64,000 nucleotides of DNA from Diplosphaera chodatii (Eukaryota > Chlorophyta > Trebouxiophyceae > Prasiolales > Stichococcaceae). The position numbers and the translations under genes are program-made. The stretch spans positions 1,364,001 to 1,428,000 of the forward strand of contig JAALGY010000011.1 in the NCBI GenBank assembly GCA_032358165.1. The letters are read 5' to 3'. Shown piece by piece: positions 35,507 to 48,097 of this stretch. Each line of letters starts with the position of its first letter. Position 1 is the first letter of the stretch. The notes under the pieces are model-generated. The model saw only the letters and a list, made by a program, of their open reading frames with translations. It made no database searches and was not told the DNA's origin.

Positions 35507-36690
35507 ATGGCGGCATGCCACAGCCTCGCTGCTTGGCGGCTTGCGGCTGCAGCGTCATGTGGCGTGCCGAGTGCCAGCGCTGCAGCCCTTAGACCCAGTG
35601 CATCCTGTCAGCTCGCGTCCACAGGACAGCGCAGCAGCCAGCACACGTTCTCAGCCGCTGCAGCCGATTATACAGCAGCCTCTGCCTCCCAGCCTCCAGC
35701 TCGTGAGCCATCAGCGAACCCCGGGCCCGGTCAGCCGCCGCCACCCTGGACCTTTACACGGCTGCTGCAGAAACGCAAGACATTGCCGAAGCGCATGGGC
35801 AACATGCTGCAGGTCAGCTATCTGATCATGCAAGCTGTCTCCCACACCTTTGCGATCTGATGATACTGCTGGCACCAGCAGCCTGTCGACATACTGCTAA
35901 TCACCGCTCTGGTCACCAACTCCACCGACTACCAGGCTATTTTCGACTCTTGCATCGGGTATTCCAGCACTTCTGGTGAACGCGCAGGTGCTGGAGGACG
36001 AACAGGTGAAGCAGCGGGTGGCGGCGTCCAACATTCCAGACTTCGGGCCTGGCTCCGTGCTGGAGGTCAAGCTGGTAAGTTGGCTATTGCAAGTCCCTGC
36101 CGTAATGGCAAGCAGTTGACAGGTTGCACTGAGGACACGATGAAAGTCAATGGGCTTCATGAATGAGGTGCAACCCGCAGCCACTGTGATGGGTGCTGCG
36201 ACCGTACGCAGGCCATCCCAGAGAACAGGCGACGGGTGGCTATCACCAAGGGCCTGTGCATCGCCCGCCGCAACCGCGGCATCCGCACCACCTTCACCAT
36301 ACGCAACCACATGGGCACGGCTGGCGGCATGGAGCGCACCTTCCCGCTGTGAGTGTGGTGGCCAGCAGACAATCCGAAATGGCACCATCTGCAGATCCGG
36401 CTAGGTATGGTGAAGAAAGGGCAATTGGCAGCGTTGCACAACAGGCCGAACAATTACTGCATGTGCCTCCGTAGGTTTTCACCGCAGATCCAGGAGATCA
36501 AGGTGCTGGCGCAGCGGAAGGTTCGCCGTGCCAAGCTGTACTACCTGCGGGACAGGTACGAGGCTCTTGACATCTGGATGTGCCAAATCAAAAGTGATAT
36601 CTGCCGTAGCTCCTGTTAGCCCTGTTGCACTGCTGCTGATAACAGTGTGCCGCTGTTCGCAGGCCGCCACGGGAGTACCGTACCAACTGA
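35507..36690 (+). CDS. organellar ribosomal protein bL19, probably mitochondrial
   Basis: Exons: 35507-35812, 35988-36074, 36212-36348, 36475-36555 and 36663-36690 (TGA). The presequence MAACHSLAAWRLAAAASCGV is Ala/Arg/Ser-rich without acidic residues, as in targeting peptides. The mature part follows bL19: NIPDFGPGSVLEVKL, AIPENRRRVAITKGLCIARR, NRGIRTTFTIRNHMG, MERTFPL-FSPQIQEIKVLAQ and KVRRAKLYYLRDR. The IARRN and PENRRRV forms resemble the mitochondrial rather than the plastid paralogue of plants (from memory). Targeting is thus probable, not proven. All junction phases agree. The loop sequence NHMGTAGGMERTFPL departs from the common G-x-G-V-E form. Confidence 0.9.
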
Positions 36691-37300
36691 TATGGCTGAT
36701 GGGGCATGGTCAGCGTTGGCGAATACACCGTATCCGGAGCAGAACATGCGTGCTGGCTGTGGTGCTCCAGCTGTGCTCTGCTGCCTATCGAGCGAGCGCA
36801 TGATGTGCACCTCTTGGTCGAGATGGCGAATGTCCATTCGTAGTGGACCAGCGCAGCGTTACAGTGGGACTGGTCCAACGTCCAAATCGGATGTCCAACA
36901 GCATGCAAGATCAGGCCGGAGGCCGCACGTGCCGGCGGGCGGACAAGATCAAGCCCGAGTGGCAACTTGCAGACTGACCCGGAACCTCAGGAACCTTCGT
37001 TCTGTGACACTGTGAGATCTGCTGACGGCTTCAGCTTGTGTGATCTGGCTACACACCTATATTGTTGAGACCCAGTAGAAAATGATGTCGGCCATGTCGA
37101 GCCATCTGCAACCAGGTTGTGCCCATAAAGTGTGCCAACACACGGTGCCTGCTACACCGTGGATCCGGCAACGTACAGCTGCTGTGACACACAGTAGTCA
37201 CCGCCTCAGTGCAGGCAGCGGCCACCACATCTGGCAGCCTACACCATGCCAGCAGATCTGCCAGCCTGCCGCGAGGCATGCCATCATTGCAGCAGCGGTG
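36691..37300. other. intergenic region before unrecognised gene
   Basis: About 600 bases. The first exon of the next gene may lie near 37082-37300 (an ATG at 37085 heads an open frame), but I cannot fix it. Confidence 0.35.
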
Positions 37301-38549
37301 GACACGCTGACATACGGCGCAGAATGGACGACGCCGCGGGACTCATACGTCGTACTGGTGCGCATGTCAGGCATGTGCTTCCATTTTGTGCAAATTGGCG
37401 TAAACGGGCCGCGGCATTCCAGAACAAAGAGTCAAAGAATCCTTAACAGAAGCATGAATCAACCATACTGTTCACCGATATCCTGTGATGCTCAAAGTGC
37501 AGGGTCTTGCGCATTGTTTCGAGCGCGGCGAGGACGGCGGCAAGCTGCAGGACGTCTTCGTCATTGAGCCAGTGTCTGCCAACTCGCTGGAGTGCATGGT
37601 GGCAGGCGAGCGCCGGTTTTAGTCACAAGTTCTCGTGGCACAAGCAGTCATTAAGAAGCACCGTCGCCCAGATTGCTGCAGTATCAAGCAATCTGCACGC
37701 CGCACCGCGCCACGAGGAAGGGCACTGTATCACGGCGAACGCGTTGTGTCATCTGCAGGTGCACAGACATGCTTCAAGGCAGTGGCAGGGGTGACGCTGG
37801 GCGACGCGATGGCGCGGGACAAGTTGAAGCTGCCTGAGGAGTTTGCGGAGGCCGCCTTCTGTGACGATTATGACTTCCGCTGCGATGCGACTGCTCGGAC
37901 TTGGCTGCGGCCGCATGCCCAGGACAACCTCCTGTGAGTGTGTCCGCTTCCTGACATATATACTGCTCGCTGTACCTTCGTCACCGCATTGCAGCCGTAG
38001 GTGATGTGATCAAAGCAGGTCCTGACGCTTGCGGGGTGGATCGTCCCCTGCCGATGCTAATCAATCTTCCGCCACTGCCTGCAGGGATATTGTGCCGCTC
38101 GGGGCAAGCAGGTCCAACTTCAATTACAGCATTGACCAGAAGCGTGTGCTGAACATGGAAAACGTTGTCAATGATGCTGACAACATCAAGCAGGTGAGTT
38201 CTAGCCACCTGCGCATGTGCTAACCACCCCACACATGCAGTCGTGGCGCTGCGTGTGGGCTCACATCAAGGTGTTATTTGTGCTGCAGGACATGTCGATC
38301 GATGTGTACGGTCGGAAGGAGGAGGATGCCCCGCAGCAGGAGACGCCCAGCAGCAGCAATGGGGTGCGCAATCTGACATAAAAACCTGCTACCCCGCACA
38401 CCTGCACCACCTGCCCATGACATCAATCGAAAGGTCGTTGAAAGGGTGCCAGCCTTATACATGTGCCTGCGATGCAGGCCTCAGAGCAGCAGTCGTCAGA
38501 AAAGAACGACCAGGACGATGATGGGCTGGACGACCTTTTCGCTGAGTGA
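37301..38549 (+). CDS. unrecognised multi-exon protein with acidic C-terminus
   Basis: I do not recognise the family. Coding character is supported by a run of phase-compatible exons: ~37301-37359 (VDTLTYGAEWTTPRDSYVVL), ~37503-37615 (GLAHCFERGEDGGKLQDVFV, IEPVSANSLECMVAGER), ~37763-37933 (TCFKAVAGVTLGDAMARDKL, LPEEFAEAAFCDDYDFR), 38085-38193 (DIVPLGASRSNFNYSIDQKR, VLNMENVVNDADNIKQ), 38289-~38363 (DMSIDVYGRKEEDAPQQ) and 38478-38549 (ASEQQSSEKNDQDDDGLDDL, FAE, TGA). The 37615/37763 junction does not resolve in phase and may hide another exon. The N-terminus is not located. The protein looks like a soluble globular domain with an acidic tail; aromatic and charged blocks suggest a conserved family rather than low-complexity sequence. 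Confidence 0.6.
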
Positions 38550-38996
38550 CCGGGAGTATGGCACGGCTCCGCATTGGGTTTCTCAAACTCGGCTGCTGTC
38601 AACTGGTCGCCCGGAAGACGCAGTCGGGACTGGGGCAGCTGGACAACACTGTCTGAACAGTGCACATGCTCATGACCGTGCAGCATGTCAGCTCAGGCGC
38701 TTAGGATCTAGGCCTGGTTTGTGTGCAGAGGCTCGAACGGCAGACATTCTTTGCAGACTTCTGGCAATACAGCGAGAGAACCAACGAGGTTTTCACAGCC
38801 TCAAGTACGTGCAAGTTCGGCACATGTTCCACCAGCAAAACTAGCCATGGACATGTGTCTGATGTGGTGCAGGCACCTGCTGGCAACCCCAATACACAAA
38901 GAATGGTCAACAGTGCTGTCGAACTGCAGTACATGAATGCCTCAAGCACAAAATTGATGCACCAGCGCCACCGGTGCATTCGCGTGTTTGCGGCAG

Positions 38997-41900
38997 TCAG
39001 GCAGCCTTTTTCTTGGCAGCCGCTTCTGCCTTTGACAAACCCTCTGCATACCAGAAGAATATACCAGACAGCACGTAGCAGCTGGGCACCAGCAGCATCG
39101 CGTGCTGCAGTCCCACCCGTTCACTGAGCCATGCCACACCTTCGGGGCGAAGAGGCAGTGACAATCAGTATGCAACTTGATACATAGGCCGCTCGCTCGT
39201 GGAAAGAATACAACATGACCACGATATGCAGCATACGCAATTGATCTGAAAGTTGTGAATGCGCACCCAGGGGTCCACAACCACCAACGAAGTTGCGGAT
39301 GCACAGGTGGATAGCCGACGCTGTTGACCCAGCGTTTGGCGGTGACACATCTCGTACCTGCAGTAGATGCCATCCCACGTGGGCACAGCCTCTAGAGATG
39401 TGTCTCTGCTAGTTGCGAAAGTAATGCATATGGTAATCATGTGAAGCAGGTCTCGGTGCCGCACCATGATTGCACTAGGTGCCCGCCAGCACTCTGAAAG
39501 CGCAAACCCGATGAGCAGCGCAGCAAAGGACTGCTGATAGTCCGGCGCCAGTATCGACACAGCCAGCACAGGGCCCGCTGCAATGGATGCGCCTGTGCAA
39601 AGGCAGCGTTACCGTCATTCGGTGGTGAAGAAGCAGCGCACAATGCCATTTCCATCCTCATCTGTTGCCCATTGACAGGCCAGCTCTGCAAGCCCCGAGG
39701 TACATGCGTCCTGCGGCATGTCACAAGGTACAGTATCGGGCCGACAGCGGGAGGAGATTCCCACCAGACGTGAGCCAGGCGCGGCCGCCCTTGCGGGACA
39801 GCCAGTCGCCGGCGAGGCCGCCGCCCACACCGCCGATGATGCCGCCCACTGGGATGATGGCCGCCAGCAGTGGCGCATACACGTCCGGCCCCAGCTCGAA
39901 AACACGCTGTCGTGGGGCAAGGCAGGAGCCTTACGATGGCCAAAATTGACAGGTCCTCAATGGATCTCGAGCCGTGGGCCTGAACACACCCGTAATGACC
40001 AGAAGGTGTACCTGGTAGAAGGTGGCCTGCCAGGCGACCAGTGCCCAGCTGCCGACATCGTTCATGGCACTCGCCCATGTCACAGCCTGCAAGGGAGGTG
40101 ATCAAAGTCGAAACTCGTTGGCACGTGACACACGCATGTCACCTTGGGGTTGCATGTGCCTGCCAGCAGTCAGGCAGAGCCAGGTACCTGAAATCCTGGC
40201 GACGTCAGCAGCGTCTTCACCATCTGCCAGGTCTGCGCCCTATCTTTCGCGTCCTGTGGCGCTGCCACTGCCGCTGCCGCTGCAGCTGCCGGCAATGGAG
40301 ATCCGCTGCCAATGCTGGAGCCGCCTGTCCCTGCCTTTTGGCTGAGAGTGTCCCGCTTCCGGGACCTGCGGGCACAGAGCAGGCATGAGCATGGCCTGCG
40401 AAAGCCAGACCTGTTAATAGGCCCAATGCGGGACACGCAGCAAAGCCCGGCATATGACATGGCTCCGACTGACTTGGAGGAGGATGAAGATGGCAGGAAG
40501 CGGGAGGAGGCGGCCGGGGGCCCCGTCACCCCGGCTCCTGGGGCAGCCCGCGGCTCGTCCAGCGTCAGCAGCGCAAGGCAGGCGACGGCCAGCCCTGGTG
40601 GCCCCACCCACCTGCAATATAAATGTGGACTAGGTGAACAATATTGCAAGTTGCAGGGTGTCCTTCCCGAGTTGGGCAGGCTCGCCAGGCAGCCGTGGGG
40701 CATACGAAGGTGCACAAACCGGGCCAGGGGAACCCACGCACCACAGGATCTCGCGCCAAGAGGACTGGGCGGCGGCGCCATACAGGATGGAAAAGTCATA
40801 GTCGTAGATCGGCGTCACTGCCGCCTGGTCGCCCTGCGTGTACAGCAGACTCTGCCGCGATGGGTCCACCGCATCCAGGGGCACCTGCACGGCACGGAAT
40901 GCTGGATGGTGGGCCGTGCAGAGTCCACAGGCTGCTAAGAGTGACTGCGTCCCTGCCATGGTGCAAACAGAGCATGCGTACAGGGTGGTGATTGTGCCAG
41001 ACGCTATTGCACGGCACCGCATCCTCACCATTCGAATGCCAATGTCGCCAGTTGGGATGCCAAGCTGGCCCGCCAGGATGACTGCACCAAACGACAGGGC
41101 TCGCCCCATGTAGATGGCAGAGTTGTAGGCTGCCATTGCTGTCGTGCGCTGCTCGGGAAACAGCTCGGGGATCAAGCCTGCACGCAGCATGGAGTTCTGA
41201 AGCAGGCTCTGCATTACGGTGTTCGCGTTCAAATGCTGTAGGTGTGGCACCGTATGTTCTGTATATGAGAGCATGGCTCTCATGCCCACACATGACACTC
41301 ACCGAAGCAGACAGGGTTCTGAGCAGCCTGTGCTATCGCAAAGCCAATCCGCAGGATGATGAGCGCCGCGAAGCCATTGACCTGCGCAATGCTGGCCGAT
41401 TGATTGACAGAAACTGTGGGTTGAAGGTGCGAGCCTGCGGCTCAATGATTTGCACTGAGGACGCTGGCGTAGGCTGCGGGCCACATGCACAGCACATGCA
41501 CACATGACCTGCATACCTGGGATGCAGCCATGGTCAGTACAGACCATGCAGCAATACCAGCAGCCAGCAAGCGTGGGCGATCGGCCTTATCAGCCAGAAG
41601 CCCAACCGGCACAAGGGCAGCTGCATACAACACCTGCGCAGCATGTCAAGGTGCCGTTCAAAATTTCTGTGCTATGTAGGATGGTCCTCGAACGCTCGCC
41701 TGGCTCATCAAGCAGAAGTGAAGGCACCAACAAAAAGCACAACTCACAGTGTAGCCGGATGTCAGCAGCGCGCCCTGTGCATCCGTCAGGTGCAGGTCCT
41801 CATTGATGAGCGGCAGCAACGCCGGGAGGGCAAAGCCTGCAGGAGTAGGCCATGCTCTGTTGTTGTTGATCGTCCTAGACACAGAAAGCTTACGACCCCG

Positions 41901-42780
41901 CCTGCCCGGAATCACACAGGCAATCTTGCACGAACTTCTCAGAGCACGTTATACAGGAGAGATCGTTCACACCTGTAGTGCTGTGGTGCACATAGGCCAG
42001 GCCCAGTACCAACAAGCCCCACAATGTCCCTATGTCTGGTCGTCGCGCCTTGGTCGCCTTGCCACTGCCGCCGCTGCTGCCGCCGCTGCCATGTGACTCT
42101 GGCTGCCCAGCCACCGCCTGAGCTGTGGCACCTGGTGGTCTGACAGCGCCACCCTTGCTGCTTTTGCCACCAGTGCTGCTGCCACTGCCTTGGGCACCAA
42201 GTGCCAAGGCTGTTGGCTGGTGTGGTGCAGCGGACGGTGCCGGGTCTGATTGTTGGAGGATGCTAGCTGCAGATGCTCCCACTGCCGGTACCTGTGCAGC
42301 ATTGCAGCCGGAGCGCAGGAGGTATAGCACCAGCAGCATCTGCCGGGCACTCATTCCTGCACGCTGCAGCGCCACTGCTGCCGAGGCATCGTTGGGCGGC
42401 TGGCTGCCTGCAGCATCCAGCAGGTCCCGCCAGATGCACTGGACAAGGTGCCAGACTTGCTGCACATCGCCTGAGTCTGCTGAGGGCGGCGTAGCTGGAA
42501 GTGCTGTTGTGCAGAATGGCCTCCGACTTCTGCGTCGGTTATGGTGCACACAGCTGCTGTTGCTGGGCACATGCGTGCTGCCAGTCCTCCGGGGCATCGG
42601 GTTTAGGCCCAGAACCGTGCCAAGATGGGCACATGTCATTGACCGCAGCTCCTTTGGTGCTGCGGACGGTAAAGTGCAGCTTGTGCTGGCTGCTGATGAC
42701 AGCAGCATCACAACTTGCTGCTCAGTGCACGATGCTCTGAAATGTGATACCGGAGGGTAGCTGCGCTGTAGGTTGAGCAA
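38997..42780 (-). CDS. Spinster-like major facilitator superfamily transporter
   Basis: Exons (right to left): ~42780-41955 (long Ser/Gly/Ala-rich N-terminus, then TLWGLLVLGLAYVHHSTTG), ~41850-41750 (FALPALLPLINEDLHLTDAQ), ~41633-41515 (VPVGLLADKADRPRLLAAGI), ~41395-41300, ~41230-41040 (LIPELFPEQRTTAMAAYNSA), ~40930-40740, ~40610-40425, ~40400-40185, ~40085-40010 (GSWALVAWQATFYQ), ~39910-39760 (VGGIIGGVGGGLAGDWLSRK), ~39595-39470 and ~39130-38997 (YVLSGIFFWYAEGLSKAEAA, TGA). Two motif-A loops (G-L-A-D-K-A-D-R and G-D-W-L-S-R-K-G-G-R) place it in the MFS; order and sequence resemble Spinster/SPNS proteins, thought to move sphingolipids or lysolipids. The substrate here is unknown. The start codon is uncertain: the first 270 residues are unlike the family. 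Confidence 0.83.
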
Positions 42781-43234
42781 TCGACAAAATAATGTTCAGC
42801 CAGCGACAACGCTTGCAAACTCCAAATAGGACGTGTGAGCGACTTCGATCACACTGAACACCCTACAACTCTCAGGTGTCAGCAGATCAGATGTGCCATT
42901 GGGTGCAAGGGGGTGTCGACATGCTGGCACTATCCAAGCAGTTCACGCAAGTTACATGCACCGCCCTGCATCATACAAATGCAAACTGCGTGCCAGTTGC
43001 TCTGCCACTATGAGCGTCTGTATAATGCATTGCAGAGACGCTGCACACATGCTGACATGGCACCTCGAGCGACTGACGCTACAGGGTTGACCTCAGCATG
43101 CAGTCCGGGAAAGGCGACAGTGCTTTGAACTTCTGGAGGCTCAACTCGCAAACATGCTGTTATAGCATTGTAGTATTTCAAAGTTGTATAGTTGCGCATG
43201 GCACCAGCGCACAGTTCTCGTCCTGTTTCATAGC
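42781..43234. other. intergenic region, divergent promoters
   Basis: About 450 bases between the MFS gene (minus strand) and the SAM-domain gene (plus strand). No feature was recognised. Confidence 0.4.
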
Positions 43235-45267
43235 ATGTGTGAGAACGTGGAGCAGCTATTGCGAGAGCGCTGCCCACGTATATCTGAGGAGTTTCTGCCT
43301 GACTTGCTGGCTAAGTTACATAGGCATGATATCGATGCTTCCATGCTGCTGGCTGGCGAGCTCGATGACGACGATCTGCAGGCCATTGGTGCGCTATGCA
43401 TGCTGTGTGCCTTGCGCAGCGTCGTGTGATCCCAGAGCCTCGCATCACAGGGAGTCTTTGTCTGAGGCGCTGCTATGTCATGCAGGCGTTGACCAATTGG
43501 GTGTCCGGAAAAAGCTTCTCAAGGCTTTCGGCGCCAGCAATTCGACAGCAGCAGCGCCAGGTGTGGCCAGGTTGGCATGTCGTGTCACGACTGTGCATGT
43601 GTTGAGACTCATGCCGGACCTGTTGCACGCTGCTGATGCACCGGAGCACCTGTGCTGGCGGGGCTTATCAGCTGTTGACCAGTCACCTACTCAGTCCCCA
43701 ATGCAGCAGGCGCACCAGCCCACCATGGAGAGCGCTGGGATTGGGCCCAGCCACCGCAGCTGCGCAATGGTCCACAATCAGCAGCACAGCGCCACACAGT
43801 GCATCAAGCTGCAGCTCAGACGCAGGCAGCAGCAGCAGATGCAGCAGCGACGGCTTCGCCAGCAATGGCAGCAACGGCAGCACAGCCTAAGGTTCGGCGG
43901 CGCGCCATCATGCCGCCGCCGAGGTCGCCACCAGATATAGACCCCGTGTTTGCGCGGGTGCACGAACGCCGCCTGAAGGCGAACGCGGTGTGAACCATTG
44001 TGATAGCCAGGTTGCATTAGGACTTCTGTGCGGTAATTGCTGAGCATGGCGTCTAGGTTGCAGTGCTGCGAACGCACAGCTATTCCCGATGCCCTGAGTC
44101 AGTTTTGATCGCTCTCTTATGTGCATTCATTTGCAACTGCAGGAAGCGCATGCACGGCAGCAAGCTGCAGGACAGCAGCAGCAACACGGGCAGCTGCCAG
44201 CGCACACAGCACAGCCAGACCAGCGGCTGCAGCCTCCTGTGCCGGCGCAGCCTAGGCCGCAGCCGGTGCCAGTGTCTACCCATGTGCGGTGCCTGGTGTT
44301 TGCTGTCGGCACGAGTGGTGCAATGCTTTGAGCAAGTCCCGCCACATCTGCATCATCTTCGGCAGTAGGAAACGCAGTCATGGTGGCTGAGGCCATCTGC
44401 CATGTGCAGGGCACACGTGCAGCTTCGGAGGGCTCGGACAATGAGGACGGAGCAACTCAACCAAAGAAGCCACGGCGAACAGCCAGCAGCCTGTCTGCCA
44501 AGGAGGCAAAGGAGTTGCAGTCGCAGCGCGAGAAGGTACGTCCATGCAGCATACTGCTGCCTCTGCAGACCGAGACTCTGCATGCAAACGATACCACGGT
44601 ATTGGTCCGGAGACATGCCTGAAACTGCTGCACCACCAGACAATATCCAGCTGCTGCACGAACAGGAGATAACCGCCACGGTAGAGGCGCACGGGTGGCC
44701 CAACCTGAAGTGGGCGCAGCTCACAAAGGTCGGCAGCGACAGTGGCAAGGTGTAGTCTCTCATTGTGAAACTCATGAACTTCATGCAATGACGTGGTCCA
44801 CTGCCTGCTGCATGCCTGGCAATGGGTAAGTATTGATCGTCCTGTGGTCTGCAGGCGTTGCAGAAGGCGGTGAAGGGCTTGGCCCGTCGATACACCGGCA
44901 TAGACGGCAGGAATCGGGATGAGCGAGAGAAGCTCTACCTTGACAGGTTCAGGCTTGCGCACAAGCGGGCACGCCACCGCATCAGTGCCGCAGCAGGCCC
45001 ATCACAGCAGCCAGCGGCAGGGCGGGCCCCTTCAGGTGTGCAATTTTTGCGGCAGTGAGCTGCAACGAGAGCGATGATCATAACCTATCCCAAGGCAAAG
45101 AGCAGGTCAATGTGGATCTATCTCATTTGTCATTGCAACTGCAGGCACACCGCCGCTGGAGGCCATGCTGACACCAGGTAACCTGCTGCACGTCCACAGC
45201 CAGCCCGTCTCTGTGAAGAGGGAGGCGTTGGCTGCGGGGCCGCCGGGTGCAGCTGGTGGGCAGTAGC
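43235..45267 (+). CDS. SAM-domain protein with disordered middle
   Basis: Exons: 43235-43388, 43486-~43560, ~43690-43990, ~44143-44269, ~44413-44536, ~44647-44728, ~44856-45035 and ~45147-45267 (TAG). The first two exons join at an exact phase into a SAM fold: CPRISEEFLPDLLAKLHRHD, SMLLAGELDDDDLQAIG then VDQLGVRKKLLKAFGASN. The D-L-x-x-I-G-V-x-x-L-G-x-R-K-K-L-L core is typical. The middle is Gln/Ala/Pro-rich (KVRRRAIMPPPRSPPDIDPV). A basic stretch with KKPRRTASSLSAKEAKELQS could be nuclear-targeting. A second ordered block follows: EITATVEAHGWPNLKWAQLT and AVKGLARRYTGIDGRNRDER. SAM domains mediate protein or RNA contacts; no specific role can be given. Confidence 0.68.
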
Positions 45268-45649
45268 TGTGCCTGAACTGCGGGGATGTGCTGCGCTTCA
45301 CCCTCATGACATGCTTGGTCAATCTGATGAAGCCCAACGCATTGGATGACCGCGCTCAGTCTGTGTACCTACTGACACATGTGCCTGGTGCTGCGCTCGA
45401 GCAACTCTGTACCTTACTGTACTGCTTCGTAGTGTATCAACTCTACCGCCATGTCATAGCAGTGCGATAGCAAGTGCACAGCATCGACATTGTAAGGAAG
45501 AATCAAAGGCATGATGATGATAGAACAAATTTGCAGCACAGCAGTTGCTGTTGCCCTGACAGCAGCCTGCAGCACCCTGCCCCAAGGTCAGGATGACGTA
45601 CACAATCAATACAAGTGTCTACCGCGGTGCAAGGTATGACTGATAGCTG
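45268..45649. other. intergenic region between convergent genes
   Basis: About 380 bases of presumed 3' UTR from both sides. Nothing recognised. Confidence 0.5.
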
Positions 45650-48097
45650 TCACCAAGCGGCGGCCTGCACCATGAGACGGGCCTTCTCCAGCAGGACCGA
45701 CAGATCCGCCTCCTGGGGGCTGCCGCGCAGATGCTACAGCACACACATCAGACCTCAGAGTGAGCACTGTGCCAAAGCAAAGGGTCGTCGAAGGACCCTA
45801 TATAAGTGTGGGGCATGCAAGCGCTGGGTCGATCCCTGCATCAGCTGGCAATGATGTCAAGGTTCGAGGTTGCACCTCAGGAGTGCGCTCGGCGGCATGG
45901 CCCAGCTCCTGCCACGCCTCCTCCGCATCCCCCACCAGGTGCTGCAGCACACCCAGCTGCACCTGTGCGTCCCTGCACAGATAGATGTCCTGCAGACATG
46001 GCATTTGCAAATGCCCAGGGACTCCAGCACAGGGACGTGCGTGCAGCTTCCGTATCAGCGAGGCGCAGCGCAGCATGCTTTGCATGCGGCCTGGTTCCCA
46101 GATTTCAGACCCACCAGTTGTCGGGAAGTACAACACAGCGTCGCTCGGCAGCCGCAAGCGCCCGGGCCAGTGCGTAGGGCGCCAGTGGCCGGTGCCCCTT
46201 GGGGTCGGCACCCCGGCGGCGGCTGGAGTCGAGCGCCAGCGCCGTGGCGGGCGTCAGCGGCGTCAGCAGCGCCGGCTCGGGACGGCTGCCGCACGCCACC
46301 GCCCAGTGCGCGTCGCGCAGCCCTGCAGTGGAAACCCCTGACCAGCGTCTGCCAGCGCTCGCCGCACATGCAAGGAGCGAACTCCTGCCCCGGTCTGCTT
46401 GGAGGTGGTCACATACCAGTATCTTGCGTGCAGATTCAATTGCAGACCTGCAAGGAGCACCGCGACGAGCTGCCGTGGTGTTGCCGGCTGGAAAGCTGTT
46501 GTGCTGCCCTCGCCCAGCTCAAACAGCTCCTGCACCTGCACATCGCAAGAGTCGCCTTCGAGCTGCTACAAACGGAAGTCTGTTGCGTGCGTGTCAGCTG
46601 GTGCACGACCTGGTAAGATGTCAAGGGCTGCCAGTGAGCTGGTATCAAGAAAGGCCACCTCGCGCGCCCCAAGCAAGTTGCCCTTGTCATAGGCGTCAAT
46701 GAGCAGTTGCGGCCGTGGCGGCAGGCTGGACCCGGCTAACCCGGCTGGAGTCCCATCGTCAGGGTACAGCAGGCAGTAGCGGCCTGGGTTGCAGTACAAA
46801 GGGGGGGTATCGTATGATGGCTGTGGCTGGAACATCTTGCTCACAATATGCTTGTTATGCCTACAACGCATGCCGAGTGTGCGCCACAGCGACTATGCAG
46901 GGTCCACACCATCATCCAGCAGCACAGGCGCAAGACGCAGGCCGGCGCGCATCGCCACCTCCATGTACAGCATTGCCATGACGACAGGCGACCCCAGCCC
47001 ATGCTCCATGACGTTGTGCAGCTGCGACGCCCTGCGCATGACTCGGTACAATCAGCGACTGTCAACAGGCATTGGTGCTGCGCATTGGCCCCTGGGCTAT
47101 GCATGGCAATGCACAAGCACGTTGCAACCCAGCTGCTATCCATCACTCACTGCGGGGTGCCATGGCGGGCCATGCGCTTGTAGCCCTGCCGCTGGTATAG
47201 CACGGCATTCAACGCTGCAACCAGGGTAAAGGGGAAACCTGGGCCACTGCCCGCGGATATGCTGCCGCTGCCTGTGCTGTCAGTCGCCAACTGTTGCTTT
47301 GGCGCAGCGCCATCAGTTGGAGCTCGGGGCCTGCGCACTTCAGGAAGCTGCGCTTGCCCCTGGATGTCTGCCGTGCTGTCAGGGTGCACGCTGCCGGGCG
47401 GCTTGCTGTCCGGCAGCGGCTTGGCTGCTGTCCCAGCCCCATTCTGAGCCGTCGGCAGACAGCTCAGCACCTCCTGAGCGAGCAGTTCGAAGCGGTTCAA
47501 GTCCCATGTGCTGGGGCTGCCGACACCCCTGCAAAGCACAGGGCTTCGGCGTGTCAGCAAGCTGCGCTTTTATGCCGGACGCAGCACAGCAGCATAGGTT
47601 TAAGCTTCTTGATGATGACACTGGCTGCGGTACGGACTGCACGGAGGCATGTGTTCAATGGACCTGGCCAGCTGACGGCGTAGGATGAGCAGGTCTGGCA
47701 AGAGGGTGGTCGGGTCGTTGGCCGCACGATGTGCCTGAGCGGCGGCCTCCTCCTCGAGCGAGATGAGCAGCCCGGCTTTTGCAAGGTTGATTCGGTCATC
47801 CGGCTGTGCCACCTCTGATAGGAAGATGGCGCGGGCCCACTTTGCTACCGCGTCTGGAGCTGCATCAGGATCTGGCGGGGGTAGCGGCAGCCCCGCAGAG
47901 TGGCCACCGCCGTTCGACGCTCCACAGCGCAAGCGGGAGCTGCGCCTACACGAGTGTCGATACTGCTGTGATACTGAAGAGTCAGCCCTGACGGTAGCGA
48001 AGGACGCACGGTTCCGAAGACTGTGGTGCGCAGGTTGTCTACATGCATACACTGCAGTGCTGCTGGGGGACGGTGCCAGGAGGCGGTTGCACATCAA
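45650..48097 (-). CDS. SirB1/transglutaminase-like and TPR-type protein, probably plastid-targeted
   Basis: Exon 1 (48097-~47660) starts MMCNRLLAPSPSSTAVYACR, a Ser/Arg-rich likely transit peptide, then AVAKWARAIFLSEVAQPDDR and INLAKAGLLISLEEEAAAQA. Later exons: ~47525-47153 (TWDLNRFELLAQEVLSCLPT; AALNAVLYQRQGYKRM), ~47030-46905 (QLHNVMEHGLGSPVVMAMLY, MEVAMRAGLRLAPVLLDDG), ~46830-46620 (NPGRYCLLYPDDG; LLIDAYDKGNLLGAREVAF), ~46540-46440, ~46320-46120, ~46100-45905 and ~45740-45650 (ADLSVLLEKARLMVQAAAW, TGA). The blocks LNxxLYxxxG, a HNVMExGLGSPVVxAxLYMEVAxRxGL segment and LLIDAYxxGxLL correspond to the SirB1 N-terminal domain, followed by TPR-like helices. In SirB1-type proteins the papain-like active site is usually degenerate. 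Function is unknown; exon edges are approximate. Confidence 0.7.

Noticed and set aside
42125..42760. Plus-strand 211-codon open frame
   Set aside because: Opposite strand of the Ser/Ala/Gly-rich N-terminal exon of the MFS gene; no homology recognised.
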